Origin: Azolla caroliniana
Taxonomy: Eukaryota; Polypodiophyta
Assembly (NCBI GenBank): GCA_043228905.1
Contig: JBHGNT010000014.1
Coordinates: 62,001-126,000 of the forward strand
DNA: 64,000 nucleotides
Reading direction: 5' to 3'
Shown here: positions 54,440-64,000 of the stretch, piece by piece
Position numbering within the stretch: position 1 is the first letter of the stretch
Layout: each line of letters begins with the position of its first letter
The notes under the pieces: model-generated
What the model saw: only the letters and a program-made list of their open reading frames with translations
Database searches by the model: none
Told to the model about the DNA's origin: nothing
Made by a program: the position numbers and the translations under genes

Positions 54440-54812
54440 CGTCCTTCATTGAAACAGCTTTCCTGGCCTTCAGTCATGGCTCTAGAGTCACCACAAGCTT
54501 TCACGCAGCATACAAATGTAACAGCGTTAGGAGACACATCTGTCTCAAACACCCAAGGGCTTCTTTTGCTTGCATATGCTCAACATAACCTGCAATGAGT
54601 GATATCCATGCAACAACATTGGGAGCCCAAATCTTTGTAAACACTTCATGCGCCCTAGTAAGCAAGCCAGACTTGGCATACATATCAATCAAGGTGCTAC
54701 TAATGAAAAGGTTGGTTTCCAGAAGCCCAATTCGGGCAACCTCTTCATGTATTTCAACACCTCTTTTAGCATCCTTCAGAGCAGCGACGAGAGCATAGCC
54801 ACGGCGAGACAT
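54440..54812 (-). pseudogene. Pentatricopeptide repeat (PPR) protein fragment
   Basis: Minus frame 54812-54501 encodes about three PPR/PLS-type motifs: 'GVEIHEEVARIGLLETNLF', 'SSTLIDMYAKSGLLTRAHEVF', 'NVVAWISLIAGYVEHMQAKEA'. After a frameshift near 54545 the next motif continues as 'SPNAVTFVCCVKACG'. PPR proteins bind organellar RNA for editing and processing. Only a fraction of a gene is present, with a frameshift and no organelle targeting sequence, so it is a pseudogene or captured fragment. Confidence 0.8.
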
Positions 54813-55141
54813 ATTGAGCTTGACATCAACGTTGTGGAAACATCATGTATGCATCCTAAATGGATGCCATGAGATATTCCTGCTTGGCAGTAATAGTGCA
54901 AAAAAAAACGGAAAAAAGTGTGCTTTTGTGTGGGAACAACTGATCCAATAGGATAACGAAGACTTTTTTTGTACAAAAAACATCAAATTAAAGTAAGAAA
55001 AGAAGAACGATCTTCTTGTAATATACATATCAGGTGTATAAAGTCCTCAAGCTAGATACAATGCATCACATAAATTCATTATCCATAGTACATTAAAGAA
55101 AATAGTGCCCTTACTGAGCACATATACAGAAAGGAACGCAC

Positions 55142-55271
55142 CCACAAACTCCACTGGAAAGACATTGCATCTAGTAGCTATAGTAACATTGGGATCAGGA
55201 GCTGCTACAACAGCATTTGGAACGATGTGTTTGGTCTTATCAAACCACCACAGGCTAGTCCGATTCAAAAC
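55142..55271 (-). pseudogene. Orphan exon of SAICAR synthase (purine biosynthesis, PUR7-like)
   Basis: A 130-nt minus-strand exon with an acceptor (TCTCTGTAG before it) and a donor (GTGCG after it). It encodes 'VLNRTSLWWFDKTKHIVPN', then 'APDPNVTIA' and 'VFPVEFV', a conserved stretch of plant phosphoribosylaminoimidazole-succinocarboxamide synthase. The next exon should start with the 'RGYVTGSTDTS' block, but I see neither it nor upstream exons nearby. The reading frame and splice sites are intact, so it is either a recent gene fragment or part of a gene whose other exons lie far away. The isolated context next to a PPR scrap favours a fragment. Confidence 0.8.
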
Positions 55272-55349
55272 CTACAGAGAAAATTGATTTTTTACTATGA
55301 AAGAAATAAAAATTCCAATTGTACGAACAGAAGTTGGAATGTTTTTGAA

Positions 55350-55650
55350 ACACGGAAATGGGGCCTCAATATAAGGAAATAAAGACCATAAAACTGGGGA
55401 CAAGGAAACACATAGCAACCTCCGAATCATTTGTCTATTAAAGTATTGTGCATTAAATACTTGCATACCTTCAATTATTAGCGCATTGAAGCATGTGTAT
55501 CGTGGAAATGACAACTCGACATGAGGACATATAGGTTATAAAACGGGGTACAAGAAAATAGATTGCAACCTCCATATCATTTGTACATTTCAGCATTGTG
55601 TATTTGACATTCACTCCAACGATTAGTGCATTGAAACATGTATATATTTT
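55350..55650. repeat. Diverged ~155-bp tandem repeat (two copies)
   Basis: Copies at about 55350-55505 and 55506-55650 share GGAAATG, ATAAA(A/C)(A/C)GGGG(A/T)ACAAG, GCAACCTCC(A/G)(A/T)ATCATTTGT, and GTGCATTGAA(A/G)CATGT or GCGCATTGAAGCATGT. Confidence 0.7.
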
Positions 55651-55879
55651 ATTTATGCACGCATTCTTCCGTCCCCTCAAAATACATACCCAATTGGCAC
55701 ACACACAGACAATTTGATTTTGAGAAGCCAAATTCATTTTCTTACATCAATCAATGTTGCCCAGTTCTTGGCAATTGAACTTTTTAACGAGTCTAAAAAA
55801 ATGCATACTTGTCCTTTGAAAGGAACAGCTGCTAATACTCTATCAAATGCACTCAATCAGACTCAACTTAGGGGATAGA

Positions 55880-58041
55880 CAAGCTGAGGAGACAAAGGTA
55901 CACCAAAACGGCTAAGGAGGCATGGGATACATTGATGAAGTTGAATGAATCAACCACGATGGCTAACGTCCTTCGACTCAAAAGAGAATTTTTAACAACG
56001 AAAATGAAGCCGGGTGATAAAGTTCGTGAACATGCTCAAAAACTTAGAAATATTGCATCTCAGCTTTAAGTGATTGGCCATACGCTTCCCAAAGATGAGG
56101 TAGCATACATTTTACTTAACAGTTTGCCTAGTTCATATGGGCATCTTGTGGTTTCAATGCATGATTCAGATGCAGTTCAAGACCTAGACAAACTAATGGC
56201 AATATTAGAACAAGAGGAGCAACGACAAAGTTTACAAAGGGAAGAGTCTTCTATTAATGAACATGCTCTCCTAACCCCTTCAGGTAAGAGACATGATTAT
56301 GTTAAGAATTGGCATGATAAATTTCAGAAAACTTCACAAAAGGGATGGGAAGGAAATGTTAGTGCTTTTCGACCAACGGATCCATCTCAAGTGGTATGTC
56401 ATTACTGCCAAGAAAAGGGACATATTGCACGTGGGTGTGCTAAGAAGGTAGCAAATAATTACAGAAGGAGGAGGGAAAACAAAGGCACGGAAGGTGTAGC
56501 GCTCACGGCATCACTACATGACATTGAAGATGATGAAGCAATCACAAATACAAATCTACTAACTTGGTGTGTAGATTCTGCTGCATCAGCTCATATGTGT
56601 AAAAACAAAGAATGTTTCACAAAATATCATGTTTTCAATAATCCACGCCCAATATTTTTGGGAAATGGTGCACACATAATGGCCATTACAATAGGAAATG
56701 TGAAGATTAGAGACGGAATCATTCATAATCTATTGCATGTTCCTCTCATAAAGAAGAATCTATTGTCTGTTCATGCACTAGATGTAGCTGGTATAAAGGT
56801 TGTTTTTTCAAAAGGATTGTGTGAATTATGGAGAGGAAACATGCTTCTTTTTGAAGCAAAAAAGAAGCATGGATTATATAGATTAGATGTAAACATTCAT
56901 CGTCATTCAGCAAATATTGCTGCTGAAGATTTTGGGAAGAAAGCCTTACAATGGCATAAAAGATTCGGGCATGTCAATTTTGACAAACTTAGGAAAGTAA
57001 GGGACATCAATATCTCAAACAAAGAAATTCTCCAAGTAAGTCAACAATACTTATGTGAGAGTTGTCAGCTAGGCAAGTTTACTCGACAACTATTTAATAC
57101 AAAAAGGGGAATTTTAGCTAGTAGGCCTCTTGAATTAGTCCATATGGATCTTTGTGGACCAATGCATGTGCCATCAATAGGAGGCGCAAGATACTTATAT
57201 GTTGTCACAGATGATTGTACACGAAAAACTTTTGCATATCCTCTTTCATGCAAAGATGACACTTTTGAGTATTTCCGAAAATTCAAGGCACTCACAGAAT
57301 CTGAACTTGGGCTCTCGATAATCAAAGTAAGATCAGACAGAGGTGGAGAGTTCAAGTCACATATTTTTGGCTCTTTTTGTTCTAATCATGGTATTACACA
57401 AGAATTTACCCCTAGCTACACTCCTCAATTGAATGGTGTGGCTGAAAGAAAAAATAGGACTATCATGGGTATGGTAAGATGTATGTTGATAGATAGCAAA
57501 TTATCATTAGAATTTTGGGGAGAAGCATCCAAATGTGCAACATATATACTAAATCGACTCCCAACAAAGCCTATACGTGGAGGATGCCCGGAGGAAATCT
57601 GGCAACAGAAAAGGGTTAGTATAACTCATCTTCGTCCTTTTGGTTGCAAGGCATACTTCCATGTACCTCGTCCACTTCGTCATAAGTTGGATCCAACTGC
57701 CAAGCAAGGAATTATGATCGGATACGAGGATCCAGGCTATGGGTATAGAGTTTGGAATGAAGAGCAAAAACGAGTGTTTGTCACTCGCAACGTGTTGTTC
57801 GATGAAGATCATTTCCCTTGCAAAATGCAAGAAGAAGATAAAGCAAAGTGGGAAGAGGCAATACATTTTGAGCTTGAAGCGCATCATCAAAAGAACGGTA
57901 CATGGGAACTTATGAAAGGAAGTGAAAGGCAACAAACCATAGGTTCCAAATGGGTGTTCAAAATCAAGAGAGGATCAAATGGGACTCCTATCAAATACAA
58001 GGCTAGATTAGTAGCTCAAGGCTTCAAACAAATCGTTGGCA
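55880..58041 (+). pseudogene. Copia E: gag-protease-integrase-partial RT, truncated both ends
   Basis: Gag begins in frame about 55905 ('KEAWDTLMKLNE'), has an in-frame TAA just before 56070, then a 679-codon frame to 58109. Zinc knuckle CHYCQEKGHIARGC (near 56400), protease 'WCVDSAASAHM' (DSAA rather than DSGA), integrase 'WHKRFGHVN', 'CESCQLGK', Asp in 'HMDLCGP', Asp in 'VRSDRGGEF', Glu in 'GVAERKNRT', and the start of RT up to 'ARLVAQGFKQIVGI'. Copia homology stops near 58041. No LTR or PBS was found on the left. The frame beyond 58041 (about 19 codons) is unrelated. Confidence 0.9.
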
Positions 58042-58098
58042 TTGCCCTATCGTGGGCTAAACCCTTTTGTCGATGTAGCCTTTCCCAGTATACCCCTC
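58042..58098. other. Short unexplained junction between Copia E and Copia F
   Basis: 57 bp with no Copia homology that I can recognise. If the Copia F LTR extends further left than I placed it, part may belong to that LTR. Confidence 0.3.
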
Positions 58099-58166
58099 TG
58101 TTGGTGTGATGTGTCTAATCATTAACTGTAAACGTAAGTGTTTGCGAAAGCGTAAAACAGAGAACA

Positions 58167-58210
<44 letters not shown>

Positions 58211-58522
58211 ACACAATTTCAAAATTATATAAAGACTCTGTATACACACTGTGCTAAGTAGCACTATTTATACAAGTCCTCTTGGGACTGACAGAAGTAC
58301 CATGTACTTCAATGCTCACACGAGCATCTGACACTTACTACGAGACTATAGCTACCTAGTAGTCTATCCTATACTAGGCTTCCGATTGGACTTCCGGTTA
58401 CGGATTGCACTCGACCTCCACTGCTTGCCGGTTCGATTGCTCACCGTCATACCGATCCGTCTCGCTTACCGGCTTCGGCTTATTCAGCCGATCCGGCTCC
58501 GGTTTGAGCTTGCCGCTCAACA
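58099..58522 (-). repeat. 3' LTR of Copia F
   Basis: The right edge is firm: minus strand TGTTGAGCGG follows the tract CTTGAGGGGGAG. The left edge is placed at TGTTGGTGTG, giving a TG...CA element of about 424 bp, and is less certain. It contains a minus-strand TATA box (TTTATATAA, about 58224-58232), a (GA)n run and GTGCTAAGTAGCAC. The other LTR is beyond the window because Gypsy G is inserted in pol. Confidence 0.7.
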
Positions 58523-60588
58523 CTCCCCCTCAAGCTCAACCTGAGGTGGGGTCGTAGTGTCGACCTCTGTGGCAGTCGGTTCTTCCAACCGACTTCTCCT
58601 GGCGTCACTCCGCCTTGCTCGTGCTCCTCGTCCGGTTCGGTCCCGTTTGCCGCGACCCCTTTGGTTCTGCGCGCCTCGACCCTCTCGGTCGGCATGTCTG
58701 CTCAATAGGCCCATCTCAACACTCACGTTGTTGTGACTCCGGCGCTTGCCGATCCGTCGGTTCTCCCACGATGGCATCGACTTCCGCTGTGTCCGTGTCC
58801 CCTTGGCCTTCAGTCGATCCGACTCATCCGGATCCATCTGTTGATCCGAGTCAGCTGTCTCCGACTCGTTCCAGCTCTTGTCCGAATCGGTACACTCTAA
58901 TTCGACTTCCGGCTTCAGGCCTCTCACCACATCGGACCACTTCCGAGTCTTGGCCTTCTCCATGCTTCCCTCGGCTTCTTCAGCCGGTGAACCGAAATCC
59001 AATTCTTCATTCGACTCCGCATCATGGTTAGTACCGTCGTGATGACCTCCGCACAACATGCACTTCTCTTCCTGAGTGCACAACTCTTCTTCACAGCCGC
59101 TTGCTCCGACCTGTTCGGATGTGTCGACTTCCTTCGTCGACTCGGCTTCCTTCATCTTCTTGTCTCCTCTTCTTCCGGCTCTCCTCTTACCGACGGGTTC
59201 AACAGTTTTTTTGCCTTTGCCCGTTTCGGTAGAGACCTTGCCCTTGCCCTTGCTTCTCCCCCTCAAGTGCGGCACGTCGAGATGCTGAATACCAAGCATG
59301 TCGGTAAAGTGCTGCAACTTGTCCGATCCGAGCGGCTTGGTGAAGATGTCGGCAACTTGCCGATCCGTATGAGCATACCGTAGGTCAACTTCACCGCTCA
59401 GGACCCGCTCACGCACGAAGTGGTAGTGCACCTCGATGTGCTTTGTGCGAGCATGGAACACAGGGTTCCTGGCGAGCTGCAAGCTGCTCATGTTATCGCA
59501 GTAAATCGGGATCGGGGTCGATACCTCGATCCGCAAGTCTCGCAGCAGTCGCCGAAACCAGATGGCTTCACAAGTGGCAACGGTAGCGGCCCGGTACTCA
59601 ACCTCAGTGCTTGACAAAGCCACTGTGGGCTGCTTCTTGCTGCTCCACGCAACGGCCGCGCTACCTATGGAGAACATGTATCTGGAAGTTGAGCGGCGAT
59701 CAGACGCATCGCCGGCCCAGTCAGCATCTGTGTAACCGACAAGCTCTTCGGGTATCCCTCGCCGATATAGCAGTCCCCGGTCCTTAGTACCGCTGACATA
59801 CCGTAATATGTGTTGCGCGCACTGAAGGTGCTCCACGGTCGGCTTATGCATGAATTGACTTACCATGCCGACCGGATAGCTGATGTCGGGTCAGGTGATG
59901 GTTAAGTAGACCAGGCTTTCGACAACCTGTCATAACCGTTTCTCATTGCAGGTCGATCCGGAGTTGGGACGGAGCTTCTGGTTCCGGTCCAGGGGTGTGG
60001 AGACAGGTCGGCAATCCGTCATGCCGAACTTATACAGCATATTCAACACGTAATGTCGTTGTGAGAGCAATACGCCGTCGGGGGTCCGGATCACTTCGAT
60101 CCCAAGAAAATAATGAAGGTCCCCCAGGTCCTTCATTTCGAATGCGTCCGACAACTGGAACTTGACGCGGGTGATTTCGGGAAGACTCGGTCCGGTGATG
60201 ACTAAATCATCCACATACAAGAGTATACATACCAAACCGTCAGAGCCTTGCCGGATGAACAATGAAGAGTCCGACTTAGAGACAGCAAACCCCAGCTTAC
60301 GCAACCGGTGCGTGATCTTCGCGTTCCAAGCTCGGGGGGCTTGCTTCAAATCGTAAAGCGACTTCTTCAATCGGCATACCGCCGACTTGTTCATCTCCGA
60401 TTGAAATCCGGGGGGCTGAGTCATAAAGACTTCTTCTGCAAGCTCTCCTTGAAGGAAGGCGTTCTTCACATCCATCTGGTGAAGATGCCACCCCCTTTCC
60501 GCAGCAACCGCCAGTACCACACGAACCGTCGTCGTCTTCGCCACAGGAGCGAAGGTCTCGTCGTAGTCGATTCCGTGGGTCTGCGCGT
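58517..60588 (-). pseudogene. Copia F Pol (RT, RNase H) with ~250-aa C-terminal extension
   Basis: Minus direction: the RT starts inside the palm ('THGIDYDETFAPVAK') where Gypsy G interrupts it at 60588. Then 'QMDVKNAFLQGEL', 'LYVDDLVITG', the end of RT with two stops (about 59929 and 59895), and the frame 59866-58517 with RNase H ('GYTDADWAGD', 'YCDNMSSLQLARNP', 'DIFTKPLGSDKLQHFTDML'). Copia Pol normally ends here. Instead the frame continues about 250 codons: basic Gly/Lys/Arg-rich, then acidic, a cluster 'CTQEEKCMLCGGHH', then an Arg/Gly-rich end. It terminates at TGA supplied by the LTR (TGT TGA). The open frame implies selection until recently. Not functional as it stands. Confidence 0.88.
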
Positions 60589-61387
60589 TGTCGAGATATT
60601 ACGCAAGTGCGTGTGGAATAGAGGCGGGACCGCGGGGGTCTCGAACCAAAGAGCAAGCGAGGGAGGAGAAAGAGAGAGAACCGGCTACGCAGGACCGGGG
60701 ATACGCAGGGACACGGCCCTTCAGCACGGAGAACGCGAACAGACACCGACACAGACGGATGCGAATGACTAAATATGTGTATTAACAAAATGGCTAACAC
60801 GACTACAACCCCCGATGGGGCACAGGTTGGTTGCAACCGAACAGGCCGGCGAACAGATGCCGATGCCTGTTCGCTTCGACGCTCAAACGGGGAAATGGGG
60901 GGGGGTAGCAGGTCGGAGGTGCTGCCGGAAGCACTCGGGCGTTCCTCGAAACAGCGCGAGCCTCCCCGGAACCCTGCACAGAAAGCTTTGGAGCTCCAGA
61001 AGGAAGGAAACAGAGGGAGCGAAGCGTCCAGAAACGGTCCGACAGCACTTCGTCCTCTCCGCGCCAGATCCCTGCAACAGCTCTTTCCCGCTCCTTATAT
61101 AGGCCGACGAACAGGCCGTCGTGTCAGCTTTATTCCCTGTCCCTTTTGGACAGGGATCCGCTCCGTTTTTCACGGATCCGCGTAGTTACGCCGCCGACTC
61201 GTACAGTTCGCGCGCGCGACCGAAAAGACTGTTCGCGCGGTCTTTGTCTCCACTTGAGTTAGGGCCCGTTCCTGCCGATTATCCTCTCAATTCGTTTCTA
61301 TGTACAACTCGGAGCGTGCGCGCGTGAAGAACCGGTTCCCACGCCTTGGTGCGCCGATTCCGCCTATAGACGGTTTTCTTCACGACA
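60589..61387 (-). repeat. 3' LTR of Gypsy G
   Basis: 799 bp with perfect 5-bp terminal inversion TGTCG/CGACA. A minus-strand TATA box (TATATAAG, plus strand 61095-61102) lies about 290 bp from the LTR start. The GC-rich sequence includes GCGCGCGCG (about 61210). Confidence 0.85.
61095..61102 (-). promoter_or_regulatory. TATA box of Gypsy G LTR
   Basis: TATATAAG on the minus strand, embedded in GC-rich sequence and so unlikely to be there by chance. Transcription would start near 61065 towards lower coordinates. Confidence 0.55.
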
Positions 61388-61458
61388 TCCGCCCCCACCT
61401 AACCGCGCATCCTCCGGTATGCGCCAAGAGAGTTGGGACGGAGAAAACCGGCCCGTCT

Positions 61459-64000
61459 TCATTCCTCGCCCGTCGGTTCTTCTTCATTTTCGGATCGTTC
61501 GTCATTGCCGACCAGGAGAGCCGGGTCTGGCTCGTCGTCGTGTCGCTTCTTGAACGCTTTGATCCGCTTCCCTGCAACCGGTATCGCCATTCTCGTGCCG
61601 TCAAGTTCTGCCAGGTGATATGTCCCGTTGTCATTGGCACTCCGTACCACGTAAGGCCCGAACCACCTTCGTGCGAACTTCCGTGTGGCTCGGTGCTGGT
61701 TGTCGAGGCTGCTGTCGTAGACGAGCACCCAGTCACCTTCTTCGATTTTCTTCGGTCGTAGCCGGTGCGTTCGGTCGAACCGGGCTTTGTTCTTTGTCCT
61801 CGCCACCCGGAGCTTCTCCGTAGCCAGTGCCACGTCCTCCGGCCTCCGCTCGAGCTGTCGTATACGTGCGACCAACAACTCCTCCCGGCTCATCTCGTCC
61901 CTCCAGTCGACCGTTGCCCACGAGGAGATCGTCCGTTCAATCGGCATGATCGGCTTCTGGCCGAACATGAGCTCCGTCGGCATGTACCCGGTTACCGAAC
62001 TGTGCGTGGTCCGGTCTGCCCACAAAGCATAAGGTAGCAGCCGCGGCCAGTTACCGACTTGACCTCCGCATGCCCGAATCAACGCCTTGACGATCGGTCC
62101 GTGTCCGCGCTCCACCTTTCCATTCGCCTCCGGATTGTACGCAGTGGTGAGCGAGAGCTTGACTCCAAGCCGGTCGAACAGCTCCGCGGCCTCTTCGGCG
62201 TCCAACTCCCCTCGGTCAGCCACGATCTTCCCGACGCACCCGTACCGGCATATCACGTCCTCGACTAGGAACCGACACACGGCCGCGGTCGTCTTGTTCT
62301 GAAGGGCTCGGCCTTCCACCTGGTTCGTCAGGTCTTCCCGCGCTAGGACCAGATACCGCATCTGTCCTACCCCCATCGGCATCGTCACCAGATCTACCAT
62401 CCATTTGAAGTGGATAGTCGGAGGGTACGTAGGGTGAAGCCCGTCCCGGTGTCGGACTATCGAGTGCATCTGACAACTCTCGCAAGTTGACACGAACCGA
62501 TGCACGTCCCGGTACAATCCCGGCCACCAGTACTTTCCCTTCAGCTTCTCAAACGTCGCCCACGTTCCACGGTGTCCAGCCCAAGGGCTGTCGTGGTAGG
62601 CCGCCAGTAGCTCCTCCTGTTCTTCCTTCATCGCCACCACTCGGAGCGGGACGCCGTCCCTCTTCTTCGGGTGCTTCCATAGATGCCCATCTCGGAGAAA
62701 GAATCGATATGCTTTCTTCCGGATCCGGTTGGCCTCGTCCTTCGTCCATGACGCATCGGGCGTCATCGTCTTCAAAAACCCGCCGATCTGCAGCCATTCC
62801 CCGTCGTACTTGCTCGCGTCGAACTCGTTAAGCGCCGGAGTGCTCATCCCGTCGGTCGTTATGTATGCCGCCTCGAAGAAATCCACGCCGACTTCTTCGT
62901 CTTCCGAAACCATGCCGCCCTCGTCGTCGAACCTCGCCCTCGAAAGCATGTCGGCCATGGCGTTGTCTTTCCCGGAAATGTGTCGTATTTCCGGGTCCAG
63001 GGACTTGATGTACGCTATCCACCTGAGCATCGCCAGGTCCGGAGTCGCGCATCCGGAAACCATACCGAGAATCGGCAGGCAATCCGTCTCGATGATCACT
63101 TCCGTCCCTATCAGGTAGTCTTTGTCGGCCTTAACCGCCGAAACAATACCCCAGAGTTCGCGTTTAACCTGGGCGTACCCTCGCTGCCGTTCACTGAGGA
63201 CTTTCGCGCCAAATCGGATCGGAAACCGATTGCCGTCCTCGTCTTCCTGGTTCACGACCCATCCGATCCCGGTCGGACTGGTATCCACCGTTATGAATAC
63301 CGGGGTACCCTTCCCGTAAACCGCCTTCCGGAGTGCCGGTGCCGCTGCAAGGGCCTCTTTCAGCTTCCGGACCGATTCCGCGTGCTTGTCTAGCCATTCG
63401 AACCTTCGCCCCTTTTTCAGCAACCCGTACAGTGGCTCCGCGACGTGTGCGTAATGCGGGATCCATATGTGGTAGAACGCGCATGCCCCCAGGAATCTCC
63501 GTACTTCCGTGACCGAGCTGCAGTCGGGCTTCATCGCGGAGATGGCTTCTACCTTCGCCGGAGACGGTTTCCGGCCATATGGTCCGCACAGGTGTCCGAC
63601 CACCATGATTTCTGACTGCCCGAAGGCCGACTTCTCCCCGGAGAAGGTGAGTCTCGCATCCTCTAGCCTTTGCAGCACCTTCTCGCAGTCGTCGACGTGC
63701 GTCGCCACGAATCGCCGGCATCCGTCCGGCCCGATCGTCTCGTCCTTTTCTTCCACCGGGCATCCCTTGATCGGGATGTCGTCCAGAAACGGCATGGTAA
63801 TGTCCGGGACACAGTCCCTCAGAACCTTGTTCATCGCATTCACCATGTGGGCCACCGAGTTGGTCCCTCCTTGCGGCAGTGTACACATCCGAACTAGGCC
63901 GAGGGGAGTTCGCATCGTCGTAAGGTCTCTGCTCTCCACGGCCAGCTGGAACTGGTCGTACCCTGAGTATAGATCCCCGACCGAGTAAATTGACCTTCCG
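61459..64000 (-). CDS. Gypsy G Pol (RT-RNase H-integrase), open to the window edge
   Basis: The frame is open from 64000 down to the stop at 61459, so the N terminus lies outside. RT: 'GDLYSGYDQFQL' (catalytic Asp), 'LPQGGTNSVAHMVNAM', active site 'MPFLDDIPIKG' (FLDD, not the YxDDILIYS of common plant Gypsy). RNase H: 'VFITVDTSPTGIGWVV', 'RQRGYAQVKRELWGIV', 'ETDCLPILGM'. Integrase zinc finger with 'HDSPWAGHRGTWATFEKL' and 'CESCQ', core 'MVDLVTMPMG', 'IVADRGELDA' and 'NPEANGKVERGHG' (D, D, E), then a GPY/F-like end 'RRWFGPYVVRSANDNGTYHL'. No chromodomain follows. The FxDD-P-KG active site and the RNase H pattern resemble Gypsy elements of basidiomycete fungi. No lesion seen. Confidence 0.92.
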   Translation of the reverse strand, partial: GRSIYSVGDLYSGYDQFQLAVESRDLTTMRTPLGLVRMCTLPQGGTNSVAHMVNAMNKVLRDCVPDITMPFLDDIPIKGCPVEEKDETIGPDGCRRFVATHVDDCEKVLQRLEDARLTFSGEKSAFGQSEIMVVGHLCGPYGRKPSPAKVEAISAMKPDCSSVTEVRRFLGACAFYHIWIPHYAHVAEPLYGLLKKGRRFEWLDKHAESVRKLKEALAAAPALRKAVYGKGTPVFITVDTSPTGIGWVVNQEDEDGNRFPIRFGAKVLSERQRGYAQVKRELWGIVSAVKADKDYLIGTEVIIETDCLPILGMVSGCATPDLAMLRWIAYIKSLDPEIRHISGKDNAMADMLSRARFDDEGGMVSEDEEVGVDFFEAAYITTDGMSTPALNEFDASKYDGEWLQIGGFLKTMTPDASWTKDEANRIRKKAYRFFLRDGHLWKHPKKRDGVPLRVVAMKEEQEELLAAYHDSPWAGHRGTWATFEKLKGKYWWPGLYRDVHRFVSTCESCQMHSIVRHRDGLHPTYPPTIHFKWMVDLVTMPMGVGQMRYLVLAREDLTNQVEGRALQNKTTAAVCRFLVEDVICRYGCVGKIVADRGELDAEEAAELFDRLGVKLSLTTAYNPEANGKVERGHGPIVKALIRACGGQVGNWPRLLPYALWADRTTHSSVTGYMPTELMFGQKPIMPIERTISSWATVDWRDEMSREELLVARIRQLERRPEDVALATEKLRVARTKNKARFDRTHRLRPKKIEEGDWVLVYDSSLDNQHRATRKFARRWFGPYVVRSANDNGTYHLAELDGTRMAIPVAGKRIKAFKKRHDDEPDPALLVGNDERSENEEEPTGEE

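Larger units (their letters stand above)
60589..64000 (-). mobile_element. Gypsy G: GC-rich Ty3/Gypsy of fungal-like type, running off the window
   Basis: Inserted into the RT of Copia F. The 3' LTR is 60589-61387 (TGTCG...CGACA), then polypurine tract (complement of TCCGCCCCCACCT, 61388-61400), a short spacer, and pol from 61459 upwards to the window end. The opposite LTR and target duplication are outside. High G+C and CpG content and an unbroken 847-codon frame argue for a recent insertion. Confidence 0.9.

Noticed and set aside
60297-63988. Many plus-strand frames of 60-180 codons opposite Copia F and Gypsy G
   Set aside because: GC-rich DNA leaves antisense frames open; the minus-strand Pol and LTR explain the region.

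Overview
The window is nuclear DNA of a land plant. Evidence: two spliced protein-coding genes with GT-AG introns, plant-type Ty1/Copia and Ty3/Gypsy retrotransposons primed by initiator-Met tRNA, a PPR-repeat fragment, and Arabidopsis-type telomere repeats (CCCTAAA). The TE density, the 12.9 kb intron, the Penelope-like retroelement, the hammerhead ribozymes and a Gypsy element of fungal type make a fern or other seed-free vascular plant my best guess. That is inference; the sequence does not prove the species.

Left third (1-22 kb) is a transposon graveyard. A minus-strand chromodomain Gypsy (LTR 514-991, integrase/chromodomain 994-1831, RT-RNase H 9851-11205) is split by an intact Tnt1/Tork-like Copia (1832-9845, TSD TCTTG), whose 3' LTR is itself split by a 5'-truncated LINE (6957-9585). 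Next come a Penelope-like element fragment (11965-12660) with a decayed hammerhead ribozyme 3' of it (12963-13020), a 2.7 kb pyrimidine-rich tract carrying a direct repeat with two type I hammerhead ribozymes (14969-15027, 15821-15879), three telomere units (16186-16207), a Copia pol remnant with a 366-bp tandem duplication, a dead LINE (17541-20192) and a solo Copia LTR (20363-20920).

The centre holds the two host genes, both on the plus strand. One is a RabE/Rab8-type small GTPase of 8 exons (23233-25293, 212 aa). The other is a cytosolic glyoxalase II (hydroxyacylglutathione hydrolase) of 7 exons (28040-44546, 258 aa). Intron 1 of the glyoxalase gene contains three tandem 42-nt copies of the start of exon 2, each with splice sites and each frame-preserving. 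Intron 3 hosts two Copia elements: B (31209-36664, sense, LTRs identical as far as compared, intact ORF) and C (37325-42247, antisense, two frameshifts).

The right third is again repeat-rich: a Gypsy RT scrap (about 47.4-47.8 kb), Copia D (48522-53329, antisense, decayed), a palindromic AT satellite (53.85-54.21 kb), a PPR fragment and one orphan exon of SAICAR synthase (PUR7), Copia E (55880-58041), Copia F with an unusual C-terminal Pol extension (58099-60588), and a GC-rich Gypsy G (60589 to beyond the window end) inserted into Copia F.

The most interesting points are the type I hammerhead ribozymes next to a Penelope-like fragment, a covarying 3' hairpin shared by the two LINEs, the phase-neutral tandem exon copies in glyoxalase II, the Pol extension of Copia F, and the fungal-like Gypsy.
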